Positions 45,791-53,297 are shown, counted from the stretch's first letter. The stretch is 64,000 nucleotides of DNA from Pseudomonas fluorescens (GCF_001708445.1 NZ_CP015637.1:3783001-3847000), one strand, 5' to 3'. Notes: generated from the sequence alone by a model not told the origin. A program made the numbers and translations.

Positions 45791-46572
45791 ACAACACCCA
45801 TCAAGCCGTTGACCTGCCTTCGTTGCGCAAACAAAAGATCCTGTTATTGCTGGAACGTGACGGCAAAGTCACGGCCTCCGACTTGGTGGAACACTTTGCC
45901 GTCTCCCACGACACCATCCGCCGTGACCTCGGCGAACTGGCCGCGGCCGGCCTGTTGCAACGCGTGCACGGCGGCGCCCTGCCCCGGCCCAAGGACAGCG
46001 GCAAGGACTTCTTCACCCGTGTCGGCGAGACCAACGAGGCCAAGCACCACCTGGCGCAACTGGCGGCCGATCGTGTGGAAGACGGCCAGATCGTGCTGTT
46101 CGATTCCGGCTCCACCACACTGCGCATCGCCCAGGCCTTGCCGCACTCGATCCGCCTGACCGTGGTCACCCCGTCACCGATGATCGCCATCGCCCTGGCC
46201 GATCATCCCCAGGTGAAAATCATCCTCGCCGGCGGCCAACTCAACCCTGCGACCTTGTCCACCAGCGGCCAGGAAACCGTGCGCCTGATCCAGGGCATCA
46301 AGGCCGACCTGCTGTTTACCGGGGTGTGCGCGCTACATCCGCAGGTCGGCATCAGCTCGCTGCATTTTGATGAAGTGGCGGTCAAGCAAGCGTTGCTCGA
46401 CAGCGCGTCCCATGTGGTGGCGGTGACCATGGCGGACAAACTCGGTGCCGTGGAACCTTTTGTGGTGGCGCCGTGCAACCGTATCCATACGCTGATTACC
46501 GAATGGCACGTGCCGGGTATCGAGGCGTATGAGCAGCTAGGGCTGGAAGTGATACGGGTCGAGGTCGAGTAG
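45787..46572 (+). CDS. DeoR family transcriptional regulator
   Basis: Repressor of 261 residues. The N-terminal helix-turn-helix is LRKQKILLLLERDGKVTASD plus HFAVSHDTIRRDLGELAAAG, and a DeoRC sugar-phosphate-binding domain follows with DGQIVLFDSGSTTLRIAQAL and FTGVCALHPQVGISS. It is divergent from the 2-hydroxyacid dehydrogenase gene 121 bp away and probably controls it. The effector is unknown; P. aeruginosa LldA is governed by a LysR-type regulator instead, so the pairing is unusual. Confidence 0.87.
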   Translation: MHNTHQAVDLPSLRKQKILLLLERDGKVTASDLVEHFAVSHDTIRRDLGELAAAGLLQRVHGGALPRPKDSGKDFFTRVGETNEAKHHLAQLAADRVEDGQIVLFDSGSTTLRIAQALPHSIRLTVVTPSPMIAIALADHPQVKIILAGGQLNPATLSTSGQETVRLIQGIKADLLFTGVCALHPQVGISSLHFDEVAVKQALLDSASHVVAVTMADKLGAVEPFVVAPCNRIHTLITEWHVPGIEAYEQLGLEVIRVEVE

Positions 46573-46610
46573 GAACAGGGGCACCCAATAGCACGGTGGC
46601 GAACGGGCCG

Positions 46611-46812
46611 TTGTGGCGAGCGGGCTTGCCCCGCGTTGGGCTGCGCAGCAGCCCCAAAAAACTGCCCCGGAGCTGCCTGGCACACTGCAGCGCTCTTATT
46701 GGGGCTGCTTCGCAGCCCAACGCGGGGCAAGCCCTAATGCCGTTCAGTTAAGGCTTTTTTGTAGGAGCGAGACCCCGCCAGCCGCCGTTACCGCAGCAAC
46801 GGATATGTACAC
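46611..46812. repeat. Composite GIII + GII REP element (copy 2) with a 34-bp inverted repeat
   Basis: TGTGGCGAGCGGGCTTGCC starts the element. The arms 46622-46655 and 46701-46734 are reverse complements over 34 bp with one mismatch and a 45-bp loop. The linker AATGCCGTTCAGTTAAGGC, a GII-type TGTAGGAGCGAG and a conserved block CGCCGTTACCGCAG...GGATATGTAC (46783-46810) follow. It ends 24 bp before the ftrD stop codon. Confidence 0.88.
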
Positions 46813-46833
46813 GGACCCAGACCCGCCCCCCAA

Positions 46834-48186
46834 TCAACCCCACCCCCAAAACTGCAACCACCACCCAACCCCCACCAACCCATTACTCAACACCACAAAA
46901 AACCAAGCCCCCCCACGTAACCCCCGCCCAACCCCCCGAAGCTGCCGCCACCCCAACCACAAGCACCACCCAACCGCCCCAACCAGCAACACCGCCCGCG
47001 CCGACTGCACCCAACCCAACCCCAACCCCTCATAACGCAGCAACTTCACCGTGGTCGCCGACAACCCCAGGAACAACCCCGCACCACCGAGGGGCGTCAG
47101 TGTCAGCGCCAAGGGCCGAAACAGTGCGCGATCCCCCGCCACCCAGGTAGCCAGGCGCAGCAGCAGCCAGCAGCCACCACCGAACAACAGTGCGCTGCCA
47201 CACAGGTACAGCACGATGCACAGGCCATCGAGCCAGCTGAAGCTGTCATTGAGTTGCGGGTAGTGAGTGAGCAGCCACCAGGGCGCAGTGTCTTGCAGGG
47301 GCCACAGCCAGTCATGACTCACCAGCCACGTCGCCAGGGTTTGCTTGAGCGCGATAAACCATGGGCTGACCGTCCATTGAAACGCCCCCATTGCCAGGCC
47401 GATCACGCCAAACAACAACAGGCGCGCATCCCATGCCGAGCCGGGTTGGCGAGGTGCCTGAAGGATCTCCGTATTGCACGACCGGGCGATCAATTGCACG
47501 GCCCCGCGTTGTCCGCTGCAACGGCCACAGGCATGGCACTCGCTGGCCCCTTGCAAGCGGCGGATATCCAGCAGCGGCGCGCAGTTGGGCAGCGGCAGGC
47601 GCGGTGCGGTGTTGGCCTTCCAGCGTTGCTCATCCACCGCGAAATGCACCGGCGCCAGGCGGGCGAGCAGGGCGAAGACGCCGCTGACCGGGCACAGGTA
47701 ACGGCACCACACGCGTTTACCGCGCACGAACAACAGGCCGACGACCATGGCCGCCAGGGTCGAGCCGCCGAGGATCAGCAAGGCGGCCTGGGCGTAGTCA
47801 TACACACTGATCAACTGGCCATACAGGGTCGTCAGGCAAAAGCCCAGCGTCGGCCAGCCGCTCCAGCGCACCCAGCGCGGAATGCCCAGGCCGCGCCCGT
47901 GCTGGCTGGCCCATTCGCTCAACGAACCTTCTGGGCAAAGCACCCCGCACCACAGGCGCCCGAACAGCACCATCGACAGCAACACGAACGGCCACCAGAG
48001 GCCCCAGAAGATAAATTGCGCGAGCAGTGTCAGGTTGTTCACCAGGCGCGCCTGGCTGCCCGGCAAGGGCAGCAGCGCCGGCAACACCAACAGCACGGCG
48101 TAAACCAGCACCACCAGCCATTGCACGGTACGGATTAACCGCCCATGGCGCCGCATGCCATCGCCCAGGCGCTGCAGCCAGGTCAT
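46834..48186 (-). CDS. ftrD: FtrD, polyferredoxin-type membrane protein of the ferrous iron uptake system
   Basis: Multi-helix membrane protein of 450 residues with NapH/NosR-like cysteine clusters CGVLCPEG, CRYLCPVSG and CHACGRCSGQ, expected to hold Fe-S clusters and pass electrons at the periplasmic face. In the FtrABCD system (Bordetella, Brucella) FtrD recycles electrons so that iron oxidised by FtrB/FtrA can be taken up by FtrC. The start ATG overlaps the ftrC stop (ATGA). The last 200 bp are extremely G/T-rich on the coding strand (ending LVGVGWWLQFWGWG). NirI/NosR identity was considered and rejected because the FMN-binding domain is absent. Confidence 0.82.
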   Translation of the reverse strand: MTWLQRLGDGMRRHGRLIRTVQWLVVLVYAVLLVLPALLPLPGSQARLVNNLTLLAQFIFWGLWWPFVLLSMVLFGRLWCGVLCPEGSLSEWASQHGRGLGIPRWVRWSGWPTLGFCLTTLYGQLISVYDYAQAALLILGGSTLAAMVVGLLFVRGKRVWCRYLCPVSGVFALLARLAPVHFAVDEQRWKANTAPRLPLPNCAPLLDIRRLQGASECHACGRCSGQRGAVQLIARSCNTEILQAPRQPGSAWDARLLLFGVIGLAMGAFQWTVSPWFIALKQTLATWLVSHDWLWPLQDTAPWWLLTHYPQLNDSFSWLDGLCIVLYLCGSALLFGGGCWLLLRLATWVAGDRALFRPLALTLTPLGGAGLFLGLSATTVKLLRYEGLGLGWVQSARAVLLVGAVGWCLWLGWRQLRGVGRGLRGGAWFFVVLSNGLVGVGWWLQFWGWG

Positions 48187-49022
48187 GCCGCTGGCCGCGA
48201 GCGACGCAGGCCGTTGCCGACCCACAGCCAATAGCCGAGCAGCACCAGCACGGTAACCAGGCTCGGCGCGGCACGGTAGCCGGCAAAATCGGCCAGCAGC
48301 GACCCCAGGCCGTGGCTGTCGCTGAGCAGGGCGCTGCTGTCCCAGCGGCTTTCACCGAAGGCGCCATACACCCATTCGGGCAGGTCCATGCCCAGCAGTT
48401 GTCCGCTGATACGGTCCACGGCGGCCACCAGCAAGGCCCCACCCAATAGCAACAGCAGTGCTTCGCTGAGGGCAAAAAACAGCGACCAGGAGATAAAGCG
48501 TCGACTGCCCCGCAGCAGCACCACCGTCAGGCCCGCCAGTACCAGGCCCAACAGGCCGCCGATGGCGAACAGGCTCAGTGCCGGACCGTTAAGGCGCGCC
48601 CCGGCGCCATACAAAAACACCACGGTTTCACTGCCTTCACGGCTGACTGCCAACAGCGCCAACAACAGCACCCCCCAACCACCCTGGCGGGCCAGGCGCT
48701 GATCGGCTTCGCGCACCAGGCTGTGTTTGAGCGTGGCGCCGTGGCGATGCATCCAGAACACCATCTGCACCATCAAGCCGCTGGCCAGTAACGTCAGCGC
48801 CGCTTGTGCCCATTCACCCTGGGAGCCGCTCATGGCTTCGCCGGCCCACAGCATCAAGCCGGCCAACCCGGCGGAGCACAGCAGCCCGAGCAACACCCCG
48901 GCCCACAGGAAACGCGCCAGGCGTGAGTGTTCGGCCTGGCGGCTGATCCACACCTGAAGAATGCCGATCACCAACAACGCCTCGACGCTTTCACGCCAGA
49001 CGATAAACATCGATTGATTCAT
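48183..49022 (-). CDS. ftrC: FtrC, FTR1-family iron permease
   Basis: Inner membrane iron permease of 279 residues with about seven helices. Both iron-binding REXXE motifs are intact: RESVE at 10-14 in the first helix and REGSE at 128-132. It imports ferric iron produced from Fe2+ by the associated periplasmic proteins. ATG 49022 has AGGAG at 6-7 nt. It lies between ftrB (9 bp away) and ftrD (overlapping). Confidence 0.92.
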   Translation of the reverse strand: MNQSMFIVWRESVEALLVIGILQVWISRQAEHSRLARFLWAGVLLGLLCSAGLAGLMLWAGEAMSGSQGEWAQAALTLLASGLMVQMVFWMHRHGATLKHSLVREADQRLARQGGWGVLLLALLAVSREGSETVVFLYGAGARLNGPALSLFAIGGLLGLVLAGLTVVLLRGSRRFISWSLFFALSEALLLLLGGALLVAAVDRISGQLLGMDLPEWVYGAFGESRWDSSALLSDSHGLGSLLADFAGYRAAPSLVTVLVLLGYWLWVGNGLRRSRPAA

Positions 49023-49031
49023 CAACGGCTC

Positions 49032-49355
49032 CTATTGCGCGAGGATGCTGCCTTCGGGCAACTGTGGGTTGAATTCGTCGAAGAACGGGTACAACCCCGG
49101 CTTGAGCGGATGGATGACCACAAAAGTGGTCACGCCAGGGGACAGCACCTTCTCCACCCGCAACGGCGTGCTTTCGAATTCGGCCGGGCCTTGGCCGATA
49201 TTGTTGAGCACGATCTTGAAGCGCTCATCGGCCTTGACCACCAATTGCGGCGGGTCGAAATGGCCGTCTTGCAGGCTCAGTTCATACGTGGGCAACGGCG
49301 CCGCCAGGGCCGTGCCGCTCAGCAGCACGCTGCCCAGCAGCAGGGCGCGGCGCAT
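49032..49355 (-). CDS. ftrB: FtrB, periplasmic cupredoxin-domain protein
   Basis: Small periplasmic protein of 107 residues with a signal peptide cut after ALA (MRRALLLGSVLLSGTALA). The mature part is a cupredoxin-like fold (FDPPQLVVKADERFKIVLNN, ending LYPFFDEFNPQLPEG). In FtrABCD it is proposed to oxidise Fe2+ before transport. The start overlaps the ftrA stop (TGATG). Confidence 0.87.
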   Translation of the reverse strand: MRRALLLGSVLLSGTALAAPLPTYELSLQDGHFDPPQLVVKADERFKIVLNNIGQGPAEFESTPLRVEKVLSPGVTTFVVIHPLKPGLYPFFDEFNPQLPEGSILAQ

Positions 49356-49885
49356 CAGTAGCCGCCTTTTTTGCCGATACCGGCGTAGACAAATTCGTAA
49401 TGCACTTCGCAGCGTTCGAACCAGGGCGCGACGCCGGTTTCCTTGTCGGTGTGGCGGCCCAGGGAGTGGTGGCCGGTGGGCGGCAATACGCTGAAGGTGA
49501 GGGTGTATTTGCCAGGGCCTTGCAGCTTGACGTTGTCGCCATAGTGCGGCCCGTCATTGGCGACCATGGCGTGGAAGTCGCCGTTGATCGGCGTCTCGCT
49601 GCCTTGTTTTTTCAGGGAGAACGACAGGTTCAGGTAGGGCACGAAACTGCCTTCCTGGAAGCCTTGGGCGTTGTCCGCCGTGGCGCGTACATCGGCCTCC
49701 AGGTGCACGTCGGAATCGGTGGTGGCGCGCATCATGCCGGCGGGGGCCATCTCGATGGGTTGCAGGTACACCGCGCCGATTTCCAGCCCTGGGCAGTGTT
49801 GCGGTTCGCCGATGGGATATTCCTTGGCGAACGCCGCAGAAGTGGACAACAGCAGGATGAGGGGCAGTGCAGAGGGGATACGCAT
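49355..49885 (-). CDS. ftrA: FtrA, P19/Tpd-type periplasmic iron-binding protein
   Basis: Periplasmic protein of 176 residues of the P19/Tpd/ChpA family, which binds Cu2+ and iron and delivers iron to FTR1-type permeases. A signal peptide ends SAAFA before KEYPIGEPQ. Met- and His-rich conserved stretches include IEMAPAGMMRATTDSDVHLE, GDFHAMVANDGPHYGDN and GHHSLGRH. It is the first gene of the operon, with AGGA 8 nt before the ATG. A Fur-like site lies 56-74 bp upstream and an FNR-type box further up. Confidence 0.92.
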   Translation of the reverse strand: MRIPSALPLILLLSTSAAFAKEYPIGEPQHCPGLEIGAVYLQPIEMAPAGMMRATTDSDVHLEADVRATADNAQGFQEGSFVPYLNLSFSLKKQGSETPINGDFHAMVANDGPHYGDNVKLQGPGKYTLTFSVLPPTGHHSLGRHTDKETGVAPWFERCEVHYEFVYAGIGKKGGY

Positions 49886-49940
49886 GGAGGCTTCCTGACG
49901 GGTGAGGGGAGAGAGCCCGAGTCTAGGAAGGTCAGGGGTA

Positions 49941-49959
49941 AATAATAATGATTCTTGTC
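49941..49959 (-). promoter_or_regulatory. Fur box candidate upstream of ftrA
   Basis: AATAATAATGATTCTTGTC resembles the 19-bp Fur consensus (GATAATGATAATCATTATC), keeping ATAATGAT and a degenerate second half. Its position and the iron-uptake operon support iron repression. Confidence 0.5.
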
Positions 49960-49990
49960 AAGTTTCGATGATATTTCATGTTGGCCAGGC

Positions 49991-50004
49991 TTGATATCGG
50001 TCAA
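49991..50004 (+). promoter_or_regulatory. FNR/Anr/Dnr-type box upstream of the DUF3079 gene
   Basis: TTGAT-ATCG-GTCAA matches the Anr/Dnr consensus TTGAT-N4-ATCAA with one change. A TAGGTT at 50027-50032 sits at the same distance from the box as the candidate -10 of nirS, as for a class II activated promoter. The DUF3079 gene begins 60 bp downstream. The box also lies about 110 bp upstream of ftrA. Confidence 0.65.
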
Positions 50005-50064
50005 GGCCAGGCACCTGTGATCGGCGTAGGTTGGACCTATCGTTCGCCGGTAGGGAACCTCGTC

Positions 50065-50298
50065 ATGGCCAAGCCTTTTCCACTGCACCCCAAGCACCCC
50101 GAGCGCATCTGCTGGGGGTGCGACCGCTATTGCGCCGCCACCGACCTGGCCTGCGGCAACGGTGCCGACCGTACCATGCACCCGGCCGAGATGATCGGTG
50201 ATGACTGGTACGAACATGGCGATTGGGGCGTTACCCCGGAGCCCGCCGCCGCGGACGAGCCGTCAGGGGCCACAGTGCTCAGGCTGCGAGGGGTTTAG
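50065..50298 (+). CDS. DUF3079 Cys-rich small protein
   Basis: A 77-residue protein of unknown function. Its core HPKHPERICWGCDRYCAATD followed by LACGNG has four Cys arranged C-x2-C-x3-C and one more, likely a small zinc or iron site. The rest is acidic. ATG 50065 has AGGGAA at 7 nt; an upstream in-frame extension is ignored because MAKPFPLHPKHP is the family start. An FNR-type box precedes it, so anaerobic induction is expected. Its 3' end overlaps the convergent hemerythrin gene by 20 bp. Confidence 0.78.
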   Translation: MAKPFPLHPKHPERICWGCDRYCAATDLACGNGADRTMHPAEMIGDDWYEHGDWGVTPEPAAADEPSGATVLRLRGV

Positions 50299-50755
50299 TC
50301 TGCATCGACTTCTTGTAGGCGGCTTTCATGGCTTCCATTTCGGCGCCAAGCTCCTCGAGGACAGCTTTGCCCAACAGCTTCTTCGCTTGAGGGAACATCT
50401 CGGTTTCCTCTTCTTCGATATGGTGCTCCAGCAGCTCCTTGACCACTTTGACGCGGCCGGAAAACTCAGTGGTGGAAGGCTCGGTCTGTTTCAGGTCGGG
50501 CAATACCAGGGCATCGACTGTGCGGTGCTCTTCCTTGGCTTCGTGGTACATGATGTCCTGTTCCTTGCCACCGGCTTTGCGGAAGGCCGGGTACAGAATC
50601 TCCTCCTCCAGCTTGGTGTGCAGGCTGATTTCCATCTCCAGTTTGGCCAGCAATTCGGTGCGCTTCTTGACGCCACGCTCGGTGGATTCGCTCAGTTGAG
50701 TCAGCAGTGCTTTGACGCGTTCATGGTCAGCCTTGAGAAGGTCAATGGCATTCAT
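50279..50755 (-). CDS. Hemerythrin HHE domain protein
   Basis: Four-helix-bundle protein of 158 residues with the di-iron ligand pattern of hemerythrins: LLKADHERV, ISLHTKLEEEILYPAF, EEHRTVDALV and LLEHHIEEEETEMFP. Such proteins bind O2 or NO, or help repair iron-sulfur or di-iron centres. It sits between the iron-uptake genes and nir. No FNR-type box was found upstream. Confidence 0.88.
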   Translation of the reverse strand: MNAIDLLKADHERVKALLTQLSESTERGVKKRTELLAKLEMEISLHTKLEEEILYPAFRKAGGKEQDIMYHEAKEEHRTVDALVLPDLKQTEPSTTEFSGRVKVVKELLEHHIEEEETEMFPQAKKLLGKAVLEELGAEMEAMKAAYKKSMQTKPLAA

Positions 50756-50883
50756 GTTGAAACCTCACGGATAGCGCTCGGGCGCGTCGACATGCGCGCC
50801 TCGTCCAGTGGGATATTGCATCAGCTGTACCAACATGGCTGATTGGTAAATTTTCTTATTAATCAGTTAGTTGAGTATGTTTT

Positions 50884-51054
50884 ATGCGTCTGCTTATCGT
50901 GCAGCTTGCATGGTCGGGCCCTCAGCGGGTTGCATTACACCGTCCTGACTTTCCGGTGTTTGAAGTTCTCGGTGGCCAGGCACTGGAAGATTGCCAACTG
51001 GGTTTACGCCTGCAGGGATACCCGGTCGTCCTGAGCGTTTGGCATTTCCAGTAA
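50884..51054 (+). CDS. Possible small hypothetical protein (56 aa)
   Basis: Open frame beginning MRLLIVQLAWSGPQRVALHR with no clear ribosome site. The surrounding gap (50756-51184, 428 bp) has no other feature. It may be a gene or chance; I recognise no family. Confidence 0.25.
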   Translation: MRLLIVQLAWSGPQRVALHRPDFPVFEVLGGQALEDCQLGLRLQGYPVVLSVWHFQ

Positions 51055-51184
51055 GAAGGGAGCCGAGGTTGGGTCAGGGGGGCTCCAGTGCGCCATAACC
51101 GTTGGGCGTGAGCGGCTGCACGAAATCCGATGGAACCCTCGGGGTAGATGCTTGACCTAATGCATGGACCTCAGGAGGTGAACC

Positions 51185-51391
51185 ATGCAAATTGAATATA
51201 TCTGGATCGCGTTGGCGGTGATTCTGCTGCTGTTGGAATTATGGGCGATCAATATCGTATTGCGCAGTACCAGTGGCTGGGAGACCAAGGGGCTGTGGCT
51301 GGTCATTCTGATTTTCGTGCCGCTGCTGGGGCTGATTGCCTGGGCGATGTTCGGGCCCAAGCGGGAGATGCCGGAGCAGCGCAAACAGTAA
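51185..51391 (+). CDS. Small PLDc_N-type inner membrane protein
   Basis: A 68-residue protein with two hydrophobic helices (WIALAVILLLLELWAINIVL, and VILIFVPLLGLIAWAMFG) and a short basic tail, matching the phospholipase D-nuclease N-terminal (PLDc_N) family of small membrane proteins. A strong CAGGAGGTGAACC precedes the ATG. Function unknown. Confidence 0.75.
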   Translation: MQIEYIWIALAVILLLLELWAINIVLRSTSGWETKGLWLVILIFVPLLGLIAWAMFGPKREMPEQRKQ

Positions 51392-51393
51392 CC

Positions 51394-51607
51394 TGTGGCG
51401 AGCGGGCTTATTGTGGCGAGGGGGCTTGCCCTAATGCCATTCAGTTAAGCGTACATCGCCTTCTGTAGGAGCGAGCTTGCTCGCGAAAAACGTCAACGAC
51501 GCGGGTTTCTTTTTGGTTGGCATACATGCACCTCTTACTCATGTTATGCCCGAACACAAAATTTCTGACACCCCCCAGTCGCCGTTACCGCAGAAATGGA
51601 TATGTAC
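51394..51607. repeat. Composite GIII + GII REP element (copy 3)
   Basis: Two tandem GIII-type starts (TGTGGCGAGCGGGCTTA, then TGTGGCGAGGGGGCTTG), the linker AATGCCATTCAGTTAAGCG, a GII REP TGTAGGAGCGAGCTTGCTCG, and the block CGCCGTTACCGCAG...GGATATGTAC (51580-51607), which ends 5 bp before the nirP stop codon. It has the same order as the copies at 31.8 and 46.6 kb. Confidence 0.85.
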
Positions 51608-51611
51608 TCAG

Positions 51612-51866
51612 TCAACCAGCCCATGTACTCATCACCACAGCAACCAATATCCCCCCCACTATCACCACCCCCCACCCCACCATCGCCAAACGCCACCCCC
51701 AAGGCCCATGCCGCAATTCCATAAACCCATCCACAATCACCCAGCCCTTCACCACCGCCAACCCCAGCACCACTCCCCACAGCCCAGACGCGCCAGTCAA
51801 GACCGTACCAACACTCAGCGCCACCAGCACCGCCCAACACACCACCACTCCCAGGGAACCTCCCAT
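51612..51866 (-). CDS. nirP: NirP, small membrane protein (NorF/CoxIV-like)
   Basis: An 84-residue membrane protein with about three hydrophobic segments (LGVVVCWAVLVALSVGTVL, WGVVLGLAVVKGWVIVDGFM, and MVGWGVVIVGGILVAVV), like NorF and the NirP of P. aeruginosa and P. stutzeri. ATG 51866 with GAGG 5 nt upstream is chosen over an upstream TTG. It lies 7 bp downstream of nirO. Its codons are strongly G/T-biased compared with nirQ or nirS. Confidence 0.7.
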   Translation of the reverse strand: MGGSLGVVVCWAVLVALSVGTVLTGASGLWGVVLGLAVVKGWVIVDGFMELRHGPWGWRLAMVGWGVVIVGGILVAVVMSTWAG

Positions 51867-51873
51867 CCGCACC

Positions 51874-52446
51874 TCACCCAATCACATAGACCAACGGAAA
51901 CAACACCACCCACACCAAATCCACCATGTGCCAATACAGCACCCCAGACTCCACCCCACTCAAGCCAGTGCCCGGATAAGCCCGCCGCCAACAACCCACC
52001 GCCACCCACCCGAGAATCACCATCCCCAGCAGCACATGCAGAAAATGAAACCCGGTCAGAATCCAATACAAAGTGAAGAAGGTGCTGTGCTCCAGCCCCA
52101 GCCCGGCGGCGGCCAGGTGGGCGTACTCGCCGAGTTTGATCCCCACGTACACCAGTGCCACCAGCAACGCGCCCACCAACAACGCGCCGCCCTCGCGCGA
52201 GCGCCCCAGACGTACGCGCTGCACAGCCAACGCCGCGAGCAAGCCCGTGGTCAGCAGGCTCAAGGTCATCGCCAATCCCGTCGAGGTATCCAGCTGCGCG
52301 CGCCCGTCAGCAAACACCTCGGGCTTGAGTACCTGGGTCACGGCGAATGCCAGGATCAGAATCGCAAACACCGACAGCTCAGCGAGGATAAAAAACCACA
52401 TCGCCAGGTCACCTGGCAGCCGGCGCGGTTCAGGCGAAGTGCACAT
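51874..52446 (-). CDS. nirO: NirO, haem-copper oxidase subunit III-like protein (NorE-type)
   Basis: Membrane protein of 190 residues with five helices of the cytochrome oxidase subunit III family, as in NorE and NirO. Typical sequence: PGDLAMWFFILAELSVFAI, EHSTFFTLYWILTGFHFLHV, YWHMVDLVWVVLFPLVYVIG. It overlaps nirQ by 17 bp and so is coupled to it. NirO/NirP support NO reductase or maturation; the exact step is not settled. Confidence 0.85.
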   Translation of the reverse strand: MCTSPEPRRLPGDLAMWFFILAELSVFAILILAFAVTQVLKPEVFADGRAQLDTSTGLAMTLSLLTTGLLAALAVQRVRLGRSREGGALLVGALLVALVYVGIKLGEYAHLAAAGLGLEHSTFFTLYWILTGFHFLHVLLGMVILGWVAVGCWRRAYPGTGLSGVESGVLYWHMVDLVWVVLFPLVYVIG

Positions 52447-53206
52447 CCACCACGTCCATCAGCGCAGCCACGGTGAGGGGATCATCGCTCAGCGGTTCCG
52501 CCAGGCAGGCCAGGCACGCCTCGCGCGGGTTCATGCCGGCGCCGATCAGGCGTGCGGTGAAGATCAACAGGCGTGTGGACGCGACTTCTTCCAGGTCGTG
52601 CTGATCGAGGCGACGCAATGCCTGGCCAAGACGCACGATCTGGGCGGCGAGCGCTGCGTCCACGCCTGCCTCACGGGCGACGATGCGTTCCTCGTCGGCC
52701 ACTGGCGGGTAGCCGAAACGCAAAGCGACGAAGCGCTGGCGCGTGCTGGGTTTCATGCCCTTGAGCAGGTTCTGGTAACCAGGGTTGTACGACACCACCA
52801 GCATGAACGACGACGGCGCCTTGAGCACTTCGCCGGTGCGTTCCAGGTAGAGCTCGCGACGCTCGTCGGCAATCGGGTGCAGCACCACGGCGGTGTCCTG
52901 GCGCGCCTCGACCACTTCGTCGAGGTAGCAGATACCGCCTTCGCGTACGGCGCGGGTCAGCGGGCCGTCCTGCCACCAGGTGCCATTGGCGCCGATCAGG
53001 TGGCGGCCGAGCAAGTCGGCGGCGCTCAGGTCGTCGTGGCAGGCCACGGTGTACAGCGGCAGGTTCAGGCGGTGCGCCATGTGCTGTACGAAACGGGTCT
53101 TGCCACAGCCGGTCGGGCCTTTGATCAGCACCGGCATGCGGTGGCGCCAGGCGTGTTCGAACAGCGGCTGTTCGTTATGCAGCGGTTGGTAGAAGGGCTC
53201 GGTCAT
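52430..53206 (-). CDS. nirQ: NirQ, MoxR-type AAA+ ATPase
   Basis: Chaperone-like ATPase of 258 residues that activates nitrite and NO reductases. Walker A GPTGCGKT is at 30-37 and Walker B GICYLDEV near 91-98, with MoxR-family stretches YNPGYQNLLKGMKPSTRQRF. It is divergent from nirS across a 195-bp gap with one FNR/Anr/Dnr box. First gene of the nirQOP operon. Confidence 0.93.
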   Translation of the reverse strand: MTEPFYQPLHNEQPLFEHAWRHRMPVLIKGPTGCGKTRFVQHMAHRLNLPLYTVACHDDLSAADLLGRHLIGANGTWWQDGPLTRAVREGGICYLDEVVEARQDTAVVLHPIADERRELYLERTGEVLKAPSSFMLVVSYNPGYQNLLKGMKPSTRQRFVALRFGYPPVADEERIVAREAGVDAALAAQIVRLGQALRRLDQHDLEEVASTRLLIFTARLIGAGMNPREACLACLAEPLSDDPLTVAALMDVVDVHFA

Positions 53207-53283
53207 CACGCGTACTCACAACGGGTTCGACTGCCACGCTAAGGGCCCCTGCGACAACCTGGCAAGCACGCGCACCGGCAAAC

Positions 53284-53297
53284 TTGATCGCCGTCAA
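53284..53297. promoter_or_regulatory. FNR/Anr/Dnr box between nirQ and nirS
   Basis: TTGAT-CGCC-GTCAA. With TAGTCT at 53321-53326 as a -10, the box is centred about 41 bp before the expected nirS start point, the class II activator position. It is also about 80 bp upstream of nirQ, so it may serve both directions. Confidence 0.75.

Noticed and set aside
46573..46833. Insertion sequence or transposon remnant because of the long inverted repeat
   Set aside because: No transposase fragment, no target duplication; the arms are REP-type sequences repeated elsewhere in the window.
46834..48186. NirI/NosR identity for the polyferredoxin gene, given the nearby nir cluster
   Set aside because: No periplasmic FMN-binding domain; the ftrA-ftrB-ftrC order and overlaps identify FtrD.
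50756..50883. FNR/Anr box upstream of the hemerythrin gene
   Set aside because: No TTGAT-N4-ATCAA-like sequence; only AT-rich DNA with TGATTGG and TTAATCAG pieces that do not pair correctly.
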